Source of the DNA: Elysia crispata
Lineage: Eukaryota > Mollusca > Gastropoda > Plakobranchidae
DNA: 64,000 nucleotides
Direction of reading: 5' to 3'
Assembly: GCA_033675545.1 (NCBI GenBank)
Contig: JAWDGP010004625.1
Location: forward strand, 246,501 to 310,500
Position numbers and translations under genes: made by a program. The notes beneath the pieces were generated by a model that worked only from the letters and a program-made list of their open reading frames with translations, was not told the origin of the DNA and did not search any database. Positions 45,001 through 56,269 of this stretch are shown here, one piece after another; within the stretch, counting starts at the first letter, position 1, and each line of letters opens with the position of its first letter.

Positions 45001-48000
45001 TCATGTAATTAATTCACTTACATTGACTGATAATCTCATGTAATTAATTCACTTACATTGACTGATGACATAACCATCACAAACTGGAACAGCAGACGTC
45101 TGTGTAGCACCGCTGTCTAATATAAGAGCAGTTGAGCGGCCATTTGCAAAGCTACAGAGAGGTCAAGGAGTTTCAACCTTGTAATTTTATAAAGAGAGAA
45201 AGGAGATTGAGAAAAAAAATGTAAAAACCATCATCTTTTCAAAGCCTCATAACTAATTTCAATTTAACGCGATTGCAACAATGTCTCTAAAAACATAAAT
45301 TTGGCAACACACTGTTGAAAGCATCCTCATCCTTTAAGCTATCACATCTAAAGTTTTGTAAAAGCTCAGAATTAAAGTACATAGAGAAAAGATTGAACAA
45401 GGATACGCAGACAAAACTGGATTCTTGCATAAAAAGAATGCTGGAACATTGTATTTTTCAAACATTATCTCTGACAGTTGTTCTCGCTTGGACTTGGTCA
45501 TCCACTGTATAAAAAAAGAAGTGATAGAAACACATCTTGAGATAACAAACAATAACCAATTATATTGATTCATATAATAACAAATCCCACACTTGCTCAC
45601 ACTTTGTTTTACCTTGAATGCTCTAACAAAACAAAGAATTAAGCACCAAAGCAATAGTCAAATGCAAATGAATAATATAATCATCTTTCTCAAAAGTTAG
45701 TCTAATGAAGATTCACAAATAAAGCAAAAAAACTTTGAGAATGTGAAAAAATGGATAGTTGCGATGGAAAACAGCAAGTCATTTATCTAACATAAATTTC
45801 GAAAGAAAAATTTAATGTTTGTTATATATCTGAATCAAAAGGGCCTGAAAATCAAATTTCTAAACACATGTTTAGTTTTATGTGCATGTGCATTAAGAAA
45901 GATCTGTAGAAAGAAACTGTTTAAAACTGAAAACTGCACATGCAGTGAATTTCACTGGAGAGAATTTACTTTTTTTTTTTTCAATTCTTTGTTCTTGAAC
46001 ATAAAAGCAAATATCACATTTCTTGAAACGCTTCTTAAACTATGCTAATACAACAACAATAATGTCAAACATTTAAAAATTTCCAAGTTTTTGCAATTCT
46101 TGGCCTGGTCTCAAGAAACATGATATTTGCAGAACTGAAAACCTACAGCTGGTTCAGACATCAGAGCTGGGTGAAGATTTGACTCTGATTTGATACTTCG
46201 GCTGTAAACATAGTCCATCACTTTCTCAAAAATGTCCCAATTTTCAACTGAAAAAGAAGAAAAAAAGTTGTTTTACTCATTCAAGCATCAATTTCTTTGC
46301 GTAGAAAACCCATGAAAAACAAAAACAATGTCTTTCAACAACAAAAAATTAATTATTCCGCATGCATTCCTAATGAGCTGGACATTGTAAATTTGATTTT
46401 TTTTTTTAAACATTTGAAAGGAGATAACTCATTTTTTTTAACTTTTACAAAAGAGCATAAATTTGAAGAGATTTGAGTGCATATGGAAATTACAGAGGGA
46501 TTACTCTTCTAGAAGTCCCCAGTCCTCAACTGCGTAAAATTTCCAACGAGTAAAAATTGCAACCAACCAAAAACTGCAGGCTAGTTTCAGGAGCAGCAGA
46601 TCTACTACTGACCAGATTGCCAAGCAGTCTTTAAAGCAGAATTTTTTCAGTTTTCAACTTTCTGGACTACAAGAAAGCATTTGACAGCATTGATAGAGTC
46701 ATATGAAAGATATTGAGGAATCATGCTATACCTGAGAAGCTTGAGGATCTTATCAAGAGCATGAATGAGGGAACAACTTGCAGGGTTGTGCATGAAGGCC
46801 AAACTACAAGAAGCTTTGATATCAAAACATGTGTAAGACAAGGATGTTGGTTATTGCCTTTTTTTTCTCAGAGGAATTGGCGCTCCTTTCACATACCTCC
46901 AACACATGCAAGCAGAAATAGCAACCCTCAACAGACTAACAAAATCTATTGGATTGAGAATCCATCCTAGCAAGTCAAAGGCTCTATGCCAGCAGAAACT
47001 GAACAGCAACCCTCAATAGAGTGACAAAATTTATTGGATTGAGAATACATCCTAGCAAGTCAAAGGCTTTATGCAAGCAGAAACAGCAACCCTCAACAGA
47101 CTAACAAAATCTTTTGGGTTGAGTATACATCCATACAAAATCTATTGGATTGAGAATACATCCTAGCAAGTCAAAGTCTCTTAAAGTAGGTGCACATAAA
47201 AAAGGAAAGGTAAAGATCGAAGAATATGTTCTGGAAGAGATTGAGTCATTCTGCTATTTGAGGAGCATCATCAACAAGGAGGGAGGTACTGCAGCTGAAG
47301 TTACAGCAAGGATTGGAAAAGCCCAAGCAGTTTTTAATGCACTGAAGAAGTTGTGGAGAACAAAGGATACATCTCTCCGAACAAAACTGAGAATCTTTAT
47401 GTCAAGTCTGTTTTGCTATATGGCTGTGAGACATGGAAGGCATCCTCCAAGTATGTGAAGCAAATTCAGGTTTTCATTAATATGTGTCTACCCAAACTCC
47501 ATAAGATAAGATGGGTAGATAAAGGCAGAAATGAGGAGGTTTGGAGAAGAATAGAGCAGCTACTGATTGTCGAAGAAATTGGAAAATGTTGGAAATGGAT
47601 CGGTCATACTCTCAAGAAGTCAGACAAAAGCATCACAAACAGAAGCTGTACTGGAATCTTCAAGGCAAAAAATCAAAGGGAAGACAATGTGGTCAAAAGT
47701 AGAAGACCTGGACAGGTGTGAATGAACTGGCATGAGGTAGGAGAAGATGAAAAGAATTGGTTAGAGGCCTATATCCGGAGTCAGGATGAGAAAGGCTATA
47801 ACGATGAAACAATTTCAATTATCTCTTCTCATAAATCTGATCATCATTTTATGCAATTTTCACCAATTCAAAACTAAGTATAAAGCATTGTTCTAAACAG
47901 TAAATGTGAACACCTCAGAAGTGACATATGTGCAAAATATTTTTCTATTATGCACCAGCATGTTAAAAAACAAATCTAAAACAATATGCGTGTTGAAAAC

Positions 48001-49336
48001 TAAAAGATAGAATAGTGAAAACCTCTTAAGCTACTTTCCACTTAGCTGAGGCAAAACCAATTTCAAGAGAAGAAATGAGAAAGTAGCTAGACACAGAGCA
48101 CCCCAATGTGCAGTTACGAAAATCTTAAAAACTAACTGAATTAAACTAGAGGTAAGGTAAGACAAACACATCTATGCCTTACCCATCCCATCCTTGAGGA
48201 AGGTGGAGAGCTCCATATCTTTCACAGGATGCTTCATGTAAACTGTGTCAATGAGATACCGCTTCTTGGTGATGCTATTAGCATCCGGCAATCCACCTCC
48301 ACTCCCCTCAGTGTCCATAGCAGCTTCCAAATCATCTAGTACTCCGACGTGGGTTGGAATTTCAGCCTGGTTGTTTGAGAGGAAAAGGAACCAGACGTGC
48401 CAAAAAAAAGCCTCAATAATTTTAGTGTATGACACAGGATTTGAGAAAGGATTTTAGTAGTTCAAAAGAGAGGGAGAGAAAGAAAGAGAGTAAGATATAA
48501 GAAAGAATGGAGAAGAAAATGATTAAATGAAAACAACTGGGGCCCATGAGGACAAAACCAAATCATAATCACTATAGATGGGCATAAGTAGTGTTTTATT
48601 TTTTTTCAATGGGAAAAAAAGTGAGAACATGACTCAAGCCCCATTATTCATTTCTTTTCTTTCAAGTTATGCAGCTTAAAGCACCTCTATTTCATATGAT
48701 TTTCTATGTGTGTAACAAACAAATTTTAAATACAAATTAAGCTTACTTCCAACTCATGCTTCTAAACATTATACTCCTTACATGATTTTCTATGAGCAAA
48801 GAACAAATTTTAAATTAAAAAAATAAAAAAATTACTTTAGGGGTGTCTTCTCCTGCAAATCCAGCCCGAAACGAGAAAGACCCTATATCAAAAACGACTG
48901 CACCAACCTCATCTGCAAGACACAAAAAAATTATGGCGAAAGTTAAATGATTAAATTTGCTACAATTAAAAAAAGAACATAGATTACTTCCAAAGAAATG
49001 ATCTTGTGTAAGAACATGTCCAGAAAATGAAGTCAATTAGAAAAGCTCAAATGTTTATTCTTTTAGTTCTAAAAACCATCAGCAATAATTTTGAGATAAA
49101 AAAATTTTATTCCTTAAAAATTATCTACACAAGTCAGCAGACACTTTCCTGTTTTGAGGGGCTATACAGACGTACAACATATTTTTCTTTTAAAAAAATT
49201 CAATATTTTCCTTGGATCAAACACTTTTATGATCTAAATCTGATCTAATATTACTTTACCTTCAATCCTTGTTGCTATTTTTGTTTGCTTTAATTTTATT
49301 TTTAATCAAAATTCATATTCAAATGAGAGGGTGGAA

Positions 49337-49404
<68 letters not shown>

Positions 49405-49857
49405 CTTAGCAAGGTAGTGGGTGCCTTAAAAGTGCAGGTTGGACCCATAACCATACCTTCGCATGTTTATTCTGCCCTGCATATAATTGTTTTGTTCTGT
49501 TAGATTTAGGTAAGAGATTGTTCCATTGTCGACTATTGAGTATCATCAATCACTGTGCATCTTGCAATGGATCCATAACACTAACTCCGCTTGCCCCACC
49601 TCAATCATTGTGTCTAGATCTAGACTACTTAATTATTTATCTATACATAAATAACAATATAGATTTGTTTCCTAGTGGTTTCCATTATTTCATTAGGAAC
49701 TCTTAAAAAGTTAAATAGCGCAGCTAATCAGGGTCACCGATTTCATTGCTATCGATAATCGGTACCGGGGAAAATTGCTATGAGCGCATATATAGAAAAT
49801 ACAACAAAGATATCATTTTTCATGTAACTCACCTCCACCATAAACGCCGCCACTCAT
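34026..49857 (-). CDS. ACTL6A: Actin-like protein 6A (BAF53), complete, 14 coding exons
   Basis: Nuclear actin-related protein of SWI/SNF (BAF), INO80 and TIP60/NuA4 chromatin complexes. Exons on the minus strand: 49833-49857, 48836-48912, 48183-48366, 46147-46247, 45407-45504, 45057-45151, 44817-44923, 44213-44299, 43911-43972, 42789-42903, 41731-41811, 40985-41080, 40069-40155 and 34026-34106. All have GT-AG borders and their phases join; total 1296 bases, 431 residues, against 429 in human. It begins MSGGVYGG, shows the actin phosphate-binding [53 protein letters not shown] and [13 protein letters not shown], and ends QTVERKCP. The last intron (about 6 kb) and intron 3 hold transposon remnants. 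The LINE at 50829 lies about 1 kb upstream. Confidence 0.97.
36240..37051 (+). pseudogene. Decayed transposon-type ORF remnant
   Basis: Three plus-strand ORF pieces in different frames: 36240-36440 (acidic [12 protein letters not shown], then basic), 36419-36694 and 36728-37051. The last contains [20 protein letters not shown], a Cys-x3-Cys pattern like that found near the N-terminus of some invertebrate transposon proteins. Breaks every 200-300 bases imply neutral decay. It sits centrally between the inverted motifs at 35344 and 38147. Not identified further. Confidence 0.35.
37456..37570. repeat. (GA)n microsatellite, about 110 bp
   Basis: Nearly pure AG dinucleotides from 37481 to 37569; produces a spurious Ser/Leu ORF on the minus strand. 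Confidence 0.95.
38646..38921. repeat. 137-bp tandem duplication in ACTL6A last intron
   Basis: Two diverged copies, each opening with TTGACCTCATG (38648 and 38785) and containing GGCAAACTAAAGGGCC and ATGGCACAGACCTTGCTGG. More GC-rich than the surrounding intron. Possibly part of a dispersed satellite or SINE. Confidence 0.8.
40069..40155 (-). CDS. ACTL6A: ACTL6A exon 13
   Basis: Encodes [20 protein letters not shown] and IGGSILASL, the actin-family [10 protein letters not shown] motif. Confidence 0.95.
40985..41080 (-). CDS. ACTL6A: ACTL6A exon 12
   Basis: Encodes [20 protein letters not shown] and [12 protein letters not shown], the conserved actin GGN..L.GF..RL block. Confidence 0.95.
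41731..41811 (-). CDS. ACTL6A: ACTL6A exon 11
   Basis: Encodes [20 protein letters not shown] and CDIDIRP; 81 bases in phase 0. Confidence 0.94.
41890..42179. repeat. GA-rich region followed by (TATG)n microsatellite
   Basis: Impure AG-rich tract from 41890 to about 42131, then TATG repeats at about 42144-42179, in an ACTL6A intron. The long charged or Ser-rich ORFs across it on both strands are artefacts. Confidence 0.9.
42789..42903 (-). CDS. ACTL6A: ACTL6A exon 10
   Basis: Encodes [20 protein letters not shown] and [18 protein letters not shown]; acceptor TTGCAG, donor GTAAGA. Confidence 0.95.
43911..43972 (-). CDS. ACTL6A: ACTL6A exon 9
   Basis: Encodes [20 protein letters not shown] with two bases left for Gly; matches human IQDFQASVLQVSDS. 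The plus-strand ORF over it is a shadow. Confidence 0.93.
44213..44299 (-). CDS. ACTL6A: ACTL6A exon 8
   Basis: Encodes [20 protein letters not shown] and KSFHNYMVK; 87 bases, phase 0 on both sides. Confidence 0.93.
44817..44923 (-). CDS. ACTL6A: ACTL6A exon 7
   Basis: Encodes [20 protein letters not shown] and [15 protein letters not shown]; acceptor TTTCAG, donor GTAAGT. Confidence 0.95.
44997..45066. repeat. 35-bp perfect tandem duplication across ACTL6A exon 6 donor
   Basis: 44997-45031 and 45032-45066 are identical. The unit contains, on the minus strand, the last ten exon bases (ATCAGTCAAT) and the donor GTAAGTG, so a second identical donor sits 35 bases inside the intron. Confidence 0.95.
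45057..45151 (-). CDS. ACTL6A: ACTL6A exon 6
   Basis: Encodes [20 protein letters not shown] and [11 protein letters not shown] (phosphate-2 loop DSGA). The donor and last ten exon bases are part of a 35-bp tandem duplication. Confidence 0.95.
45407..45504 (-). CDS. ACTL6A: ACTL6A exon 5
   Basis: Encodes [20 protein letters not shown] and [12 protein letters not shown]; acceptor ATACAG, donor GTATCC. Confidence 0.95.
46147..46247 (-). CDS. ACTL6A: ACTL6A exon 4
   Basis: Encodes [15 protein letters not shown] and [14 protein letters not shown], matching the actin-family LHPVL.SE block. Confidence 0.95.
46560..47800 (+). pseudogene. Old LINE reverse-transcriptase fragment in ACTL6A intron 3
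   Basis: Frame-broken pieces match the C-terminal half of a non-LTR reverse transcriptase: a degenerate [12 protein letters not shown], an AFDSIDR-type stretch, [11 protein letters not shown] with [33 protein letters not shown] and [17 protein letters not shown]. It belongs to the same family as the younger copy at 50829. The FADD motif region is replaced by a tandem repeat (46911-47176). Antisense to ACTL6A; inactive. Confidence 0.85.
46911..47176. repeat. About 80-bp minisatellite grown from LINE sequence
   Basis: Units begin with GCAGAAA (46911, 46991, 47076) and share ATTGGATTGAGAATNCATCC and TAGCAAGTCAAAG, with a partial fourth unit to about 47176. The unit equals the reverse-transcriptase segment that continues into the next part of the fragment. 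Confidence 0.8.
48183..48366 (-). CDS. ACTL6A: ACTL6A exon 3
   Basis: Encodes [20 protein letters not shown] to STFLKDGM, the variable subdomain-2 region including a Gly-rich loop; donor GTAAGG. Confidence 0.95.
48836..48912 (-). CDS. ACTL6A: ACTL6A exon 2
   Basis: Encodes [19 protein letters not shown] and AGEDTPK, the actin-fold phosphate-1 loop region. Acceptor TTGCAG, donor GTAATT. Confidence 0.95.
49344..49403. repeat. (GA)n microsatellite
   Basis: About 60 bp of pure AG dinucleotides in ACTL6A intron 1. Confidence 0.95.
49833..49857 (-). CDS. ACTL6A: ACTL6A exon 1 (start)
   Basis: ATG at 49857-49855; encodes MSGGVYGG plus one base, donor GTGAGT. Identical in its first eight residues to human ACTL6A. 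Confidence 0.93.
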
Positions 49858-50814
49858 TTTGATATTAGCTCAAGATCTAAGATTTAAAACAATAAAGAGG
49901 ATGTAGATCTAGGTGATCTGTACTTTTACGAATCAAGCCTTTGTTTTGTTTAGTTTCGATTTTAACTTTAATTACGCTGCCAGTGATGCCCGGGTGTCCG
50001 TCATATGTTATTTTTCTGTTAGAAAGAAGCCTAATAAAAACTGATATGATTTTAGAGCATTGATTCAAATTATGTAATTTTGAAACGAACAAAAACAGTG
50101 TTTTTTTTTTCCTATCAATTGGAGCCAACGCTCTCAAGAATATAAAATAAAAGATGTAAAACCGACAGTCATAATTGTGAATTATTAAGCCCTATATTTT
50201 TTGAATATTTTAACGAGGCATGTTTTGCAGCGTTCTTTTGTATTTGAAGGCTATATTTTCTTGACAGGATTGGATGAGGAGCGTGGCTAATTTAATTGGC
50301 ACCCGCAAAATCTATTCATAGCTTGATATTGGACTCCCGTCAAGTTGTTTTCATGATTTTCTTTATTAAAGAGACAGTTATTGTTATCATGTGATTATAG
50401 TTAAAGATAAGCAATTATTCGGTCGGTCGGAGCTGGATTAAATACATTATTTCCTTCGATGGGGAAACTTAAAAATTCAAAACATTGCAAAAATTAAGCC
50501 CCCTTCCAATAAATCCATTATTTTCTAACCTTCGAGAAGTGTAAAAAATTTATAAGCCTCTTTCTCCTTAAATGTTAAACATTTTCGCTAATAGCAGACA
50601 GTTCATCTCTTTGTTTACATTAGCAACAAACTTCTCTCAAAGTAACCCTTCAATTATAACGACATAATCTCGATATAGAGTTGGTATTAGTCAGATGTGG
50701 GCATTCCCGTTAATTTAAACTAACCCTAGATACAGATTGAGACCTTAATAATCTACTTTAACGCTAGATCTTAATCCATAAACCTACGCTTTGTCTAGAT
50801 CTTAACATCGAGCT
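49858..50814. other. ACTL6A upstream region
   Basis: About 950 bp between the ACTL6A start codon and the LINE. It should hold the promoter and 5' UTR. I see no clear TATA box or other defined site; AT-rich overall with a few CTAGAT-type hexamers. Confidence 0.5.
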
Positions 50815-50828
50815 AGATCAACAGTAGT
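50815..50828. repeat. LINE target-site duplication, left (14 bp)
   Basis: AGATCAACAGTAGT, repeated exactly at 52102-52115 on the other side of the LINE. Confidence 0.93.
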
Positions 50829-52101
50829 CAATCCCGGGAAAAGTCTTTACTCGCATCCTGCTTGAAAGAATTAAGGAAGCCGTAGATTGTCAACTAAGGG
50901 ACAATCAGGCAGGTTTCAGGAAGAATAGATCTTGCACAGACCAAATTGCCGCCCTCCGAATAATAGTGGAACAATCTATTGAGTGGAATTCACCCCTCTT
51001 GGTGAATTTTATTGACTTTGAAAAGGCCTTCGACAGCATTGACAGGGACACCCTATGGAAACTTCTGAGGCACTATGGCATTCCACCAAAGATCGTAACG
51101 CTAATCCAGAAGATGTATGATGGCACCAGTTGTAAAGTTCTACATGAAGGAAGACTAACAGACAGTTTTGAGATTAAAACCGGGGTTCGACAGGGATGTC
51201 TGCTTTCACCGTTCCTTTTCATCTTGGCAGTAGATTGGCTAATGAAAGAGAGCACTTCAGGAAGCAGAAATGGAATTCAGTGGACATTATGGACCCAACT
51301 GGATGACCTGGATTTTGCGGACGACATTGCCCTGGTCTCACACAACCACAGCCAAATGCAGGACAAGACCTCAACGGTGAACCAACTGTCGGGATCAATA
51401 GGGCTTCGTATACATCCCGGAAAGTCGAAAATGCTCAAAATCAAAACAGAGGATACACAAGCAATAACAGTCGGAGGAAAACCCCTGGAAGTTGTAGAAA
51501 ATTTTACGTATCTCGGTAGTGTTATAGACCACTCAGGAGGGACGGCGGCAGATGTGAGGTCTAGAGTGGCAAAGGCGAGAGCAGCGTTCAAAACTCTGGA
51601 TAAAATATGGAGAGACAGAACCATTTCAACAAAAACCAAGATCAGACTTTTTAACTCAAACGTCAAATCTGCCCTGCTTTATGGATGTGAGACCTGGAGC
51701 TTGAATCAATCATCTCTAAAGAAAGTCCAGACTTTTGTCAACGGATGTCTTCGCAGGATCCTGCGCATATTTTGGCCAGAAAGAATTCGAAACGAGGAGT
51801 TGTGGAACAGAGCAGGACAGCGCCCAATCCGGGAGGAAATAACACAGAGAGGATGGAGATGGCTGGGGCACACTCTCAGAAAGCCAAGAAACAGCATTAC
51901 AAGACAATCCTTGCAGTGGAACCCTCAAGGCAAACGGAGCAGGGGAAGACTACGGACAACATGGAGAAGAAATTTGGAAGAGGAGATGAAGGCATGTGGT
52001 CACTCATGGAGGGACATTACACGGATGGCTCAGGATAGGCGGGAGTGGGGGACTGTTGTTCGTGGCCTATACCCTTTGCAGGGTGAGTGGCTTTGATGAT
52101 G
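50829..52101 (+). mobile_element. 5'-truncated LINE insertion, 1,273 bp
   Basis: Begins inside the reverse-transcriptase coding sequence (PGKVFTRILLERI) and ends in GATGATG rather than poly-A. Non-LTR clades such as RTE and CR1/L2 end in short repeats like this. Perfect 14-bp target duplications show that both ends are real and the insertion is young. Confidence 0.93.
50831..52096 (+). pseudogene. Non-LTR reverse transcriptase, C-terminal part (5'-truncated)
   Basis: One open frame from 50831 to the stop at 52096, no ATG at its beginning because the element is truncated. Motifs in order: [70 protein letters not shown] (catalytic FADD), [31 protein letters not shown] and GWRWLGHTLRKPRNSITRQS. 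The uninterrupted frame agrees with recent insertion. The endonuclease domain is lost, so this copy cannot move by itself. Confidence 0.92.
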
Positions 52102-52115
52102 AGATCAACAGTAGT
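52102..52115. repeat. LINE target-site duplication, right (14 bp)
   Basis: AGATCAACAGTAGT, identical to 50815-50828. Confidence 0.93.
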
Positions 52116-52316
52116 TCTAGGCACTGCCTTGCAAGTCTGTGTGGAACATTTCTTTACAACAGATCGTTAGACATTGGTTTTACTCTTACAAGGATTCTAC
52201 ATTCGCTGCACCAAATTCTATAAAATGTTGTATTGCTAAAAGAACATTTAGGTTAGTTCTTGGGATATAAGCTGCTGTTACTTCTTTTTCATCTACTACC
52301 ACCACTGCTGCTGCTG

Positions 52317-52317
52317 T

Positions 52318-52355
<38 letters not shown>

Positions 52356-52356
52356 T
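52317..52356. repeat. (TAC)n microsatellite
   Basis: About 13 perfect TAC triplets, flanked by CTG-rich interrupted triplets. Confidence 0.93.
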
Positions 52357-53679
52357 TGCTACAACAACTGCTGCTGCAGATAAGCATTAAAATCCTATAA
52401 AAGTCTCGGCACCTACTGAAATACCGTTATTGTGACTTCTCAATTTAATCAAACTTAAAATTCAGGGACTATGGATCTGAAATCTTAATTGCGTGTGTAT
52501 TTTTAGTATACAGGTTCCTCTAAAAAATATAACCATGAGTTAGTCCTAAACTCACTTTGAAATGAGTTTGAGGCTATACTTCACCCCAAATCATGAATGT
52601 TTGGAAGATCTTAATAGAAAATATTAGAATGTGGTAATGTAAACTACATGTATATTGCATTGTTGTACCGCTACTTCATATTGATGGCTGTCAAACCTCG
52701 TTGTACCAAGATGTTCAGGTATGAGTCCTAACATGAACAATGTAAAATCTATTGCCTGAAACCCCTTAGGCCTACTCTTTGATGATCAACCTAGTACATG
52801 TACATCTGAAGTTGGGTGGAAAAATAAGTATATTATTTGAATAAAATGAATGAAGGCCTTTTCCCTAGAAACTAAGATCAGATTCTGCAGCTCTCATTTA
52901 TTGCTAACAACTTTTACTGTAATATGTACAGCTTCATAGGTTCTTTTTCCGTTTTAAATTAAATTCAACATATCACTGCGGAAAGTTTAAAATTATGTGA
53001 AAATGCAGTTTTGGATTTGTAATAAATATCATCAAATGAGATGCGTATATGTGACAACTATAGTCGTAGTTTTTTGAAGCGCTATTGCAAATGATTAAAG
53101 AAAAAATATTTTTTTTTGCAGTATCCTGAGACCATTCATACCTGTTTGAAGATGTATACAGAATGTGCTTCGGCTGATCACTTTTAAAACTAATCATCAA
53201 GCAACAAGATCAATGCCCCAGTACCCGGCAGCTTTAATTAGATTTTCATGACACCAAAAGCTAAATTATACTATTTGCTCAGATGGAAAATTTGCTTTGA
53301 TGAGATTTATTTTCCCCAGGTTTGTTGAACATCTTCAACAGAATGACAGCTTTCTGTCAAGTCAGAAATAGGGCTGGCTAGGTGAGATCCAACTACACCA
53401 CTAAAGAATCCAAAGAACGATCAAATCCATTACCTTCAGTCAGTCAGTCAGTTAAATGCTATATTGAGTTAGTTATGCCCTGATGTTTAAGTTAAAATGA
53501 GCTTCATAAACACTTAAATTGAATGATTAGATTCTTCATTTTTTACAAACTCTTGAATAAGTGTCCTGATATACGTCACTTCAGGTTTTAAAAAAATTGC
53601 AATAACATTAACACTAAAAGGTTTTTTGTAGATATATCCTATTTTCTAGATGTTTAAAAGATGACCAAACCCCTCCATG

Positions 53680-53706
53680 CCCCCCCCCCCCCCAAAAAAA
53701 AAAAAA
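53680..53706. repeat. Poly-C / poly-A junction
   Basis: A run of about 14 C followed directly by about 14 A. Confidence 0.9.
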
Positions 53707-56269
53707 TTAAAATCACAAAAACAATTTTTTTTTCAAGTTTTAGGAATTTGAAATTGATGTATATGGAGTGTCAGATAACTCAGCTTTAGCACTGAAATGA
53801 AATCATGTGGATTCTACATTCAAATGCTAGATTTGACTATTTTTTGAGATGAGATTGGAAGAAGCCTTATTATCTTTGTGAGTATAGTGTAAAGCCAGAA
53901 ATAAGCGTTTAATTCTTTTACTTAATAGCAATAGCAGCCCTAGAACTAAAGTCTAATCCTCAAAAAAGGATGCAGATTGGAAAAAAAAATCCAAACAACA
54001 TTGTAACTATCTATGTGATCCCACACACAAGCGCAACAGTATAGAGTGAAATTCAAACTTTATATAAGACATTTCTTTTATTATCAGTAATCAACTGCAT
54101 GTAATTTTAATCAACATTTGCTTTCAGGAAACATCAACTAAATAATAATACACGTATGAGTATTTGTATAAAATATGGAAATTACAATATTATGAAATCT
54201 TTTACTATTATACAAATTGAACAATTAAAAAAAGTACTGTAGTAAAAACTGCACAGCTAATGTTCTTAACATTTAAACTAAAAAAAAGCGACCATAAATC
54301 ATAATTTGTTTTTTTACATCGACATCTCTACTTTGATCATTACAATTTTTTTTAGACTGTTCAGTTTAATCCTGATTGAGAGGTTTTTCTGCTGATTAAA
54401 AATCTTAGCTAAATACTATAAATGATTCTCTCATTAGTTATAGTTTTTTTTTCCTACTGCAAAATACACACAAGCAAAGTTCTAATAATAAACAGCTATG
54501 ATCTCTTTGATAAAAAAAGAAATAATAAAAAATGCAAGTGAATCTAAACCCTATGAATGTATCACCTAAGATTCTTTTCAGAGACTACCGCAACTCAGAA
54601 TATTGCATCAAAAATTCACTCAAATCTTAAATGAATTGTAAATTTAAAACATTTCCACAATACTCTTATTGTCTAGCGAAACCTATTTCAACTTGCAGAC
54701 AGACAATTGTTAGTGATGTTACCGAAAAAGTACTTCGCAGGTTTTACTTTACAAATTTAAAAAGAATTTTATTCTAGTAATATTGAAGAGAATTATTTGA
54801 AACAATAATTTTTATAATCTTTTTCAGCCTGCCTCTATAACAATATAAATCTGTCACCTCAAACAGCACAAAAGTCACAGTCAATAGAAATTAAGTCTTA
54901 GCACAGTTACACCATATATTAGTTTGGTGCAAATAGAAAGACACTCTAACACTATTGTAGTTGCACTGACAATATCTATTCCTTGAATCCATAATCATTT
55001 TTTAGCTTAAAAAAGTAACAAAATGGAAAAAAAAAGAACCTGTACAAAGGTATTAAACCAATGTTTTGTATAACACGCTCAAGCATTGTTTGGGTGTTGA
55101 GATCTAACCTGTCTGAATATATTTTTTTCCTACCTCATTACACCTAAAGTTCACTGGATGTCTCTAATTAAGAAGAAATTAAAGTAATTTCAGATATAAG
55201 AGAGACAGGGAGAGAGTGTAGGAGGGACCAGACAGACAGAGAGATTAGGATACGGAGAGGGGAAGAAATAGAGCCTGACTGAGGAAAGATGATAAATTTA
55301 CTCAAAAAGGGATGGAGAGATTGAGATAGAAAGAAAAATGAGACAAGGACTTTTAACCTTATCCGTACATCATGTTTTACTATTGCATTCTTACATCGAA
55401 GGTAATTTTGTGTCCCCCACATTTTTAAATAAACACAAAAACTGATTTCTATTTTCCAGACTTCTGGGGAGTTAAAAGTACGCTATATTTTCTTATGTAA
55501 CAAACCATGTTACACCTATCTGTATTAGGAGGGTGACAAAATTACACCACTTTTGCTGTATAAAACAAATTACCATCCTCAGCTGGAATGGTCTATGTCA
55601 GGGTATAGATATTTACTCAGTCAGACTTGCTGTTCCCTAACCTCTATTTGGTTAACAATGTGATTCCTTGAGATAACTTAAAGGATTTTTATCATTCAAT
55701 TCCTGTACGGCATGAGGCATATTTAATCTCAATGTTTTCTCCAGAGATGACGCATAAATAACGCATAATCTTTTGCAAAAATGAATTTTTTAAAAATACT
55801 GAAAATTTCCCTGGAAAATCCCCATTATAGTATTTGAAAAAAACCAAACAAAACTAACGCCTAAGGTAACAAAGTCATCTCTAATTTATGGATAGGATTA
55901 AAAAGAGAGAGAATGGATGATTAGATTGAAAATGAAAAACAAAGCATTTGAGAATTGGGGAAATAAAAGAGGGATATTAGGGTACACTGTCTTTTGCCAT
56001 GGGTATCTTTATATTTTGTTAAATCAGCGCATGAATCGAATGTGAAAGTAAGAACCTATAATTTCTATCCAAATGCATTTTTGGAAAGTAGCCTTTTTTT
56101 CCCTTAAATCAGTATCAATGAAATTTCATTGGAAATTGTGTAATACTAATAAAAACTGAGGAGGAAAAAAGTATGCCGTGCAATAATAAGATTAAAAAAT
56201 TGAAACCCATGTCATCTACATGTGCATTTCTCTAATACACATCTTCAATTAATTTGGAAAATGAAACAT

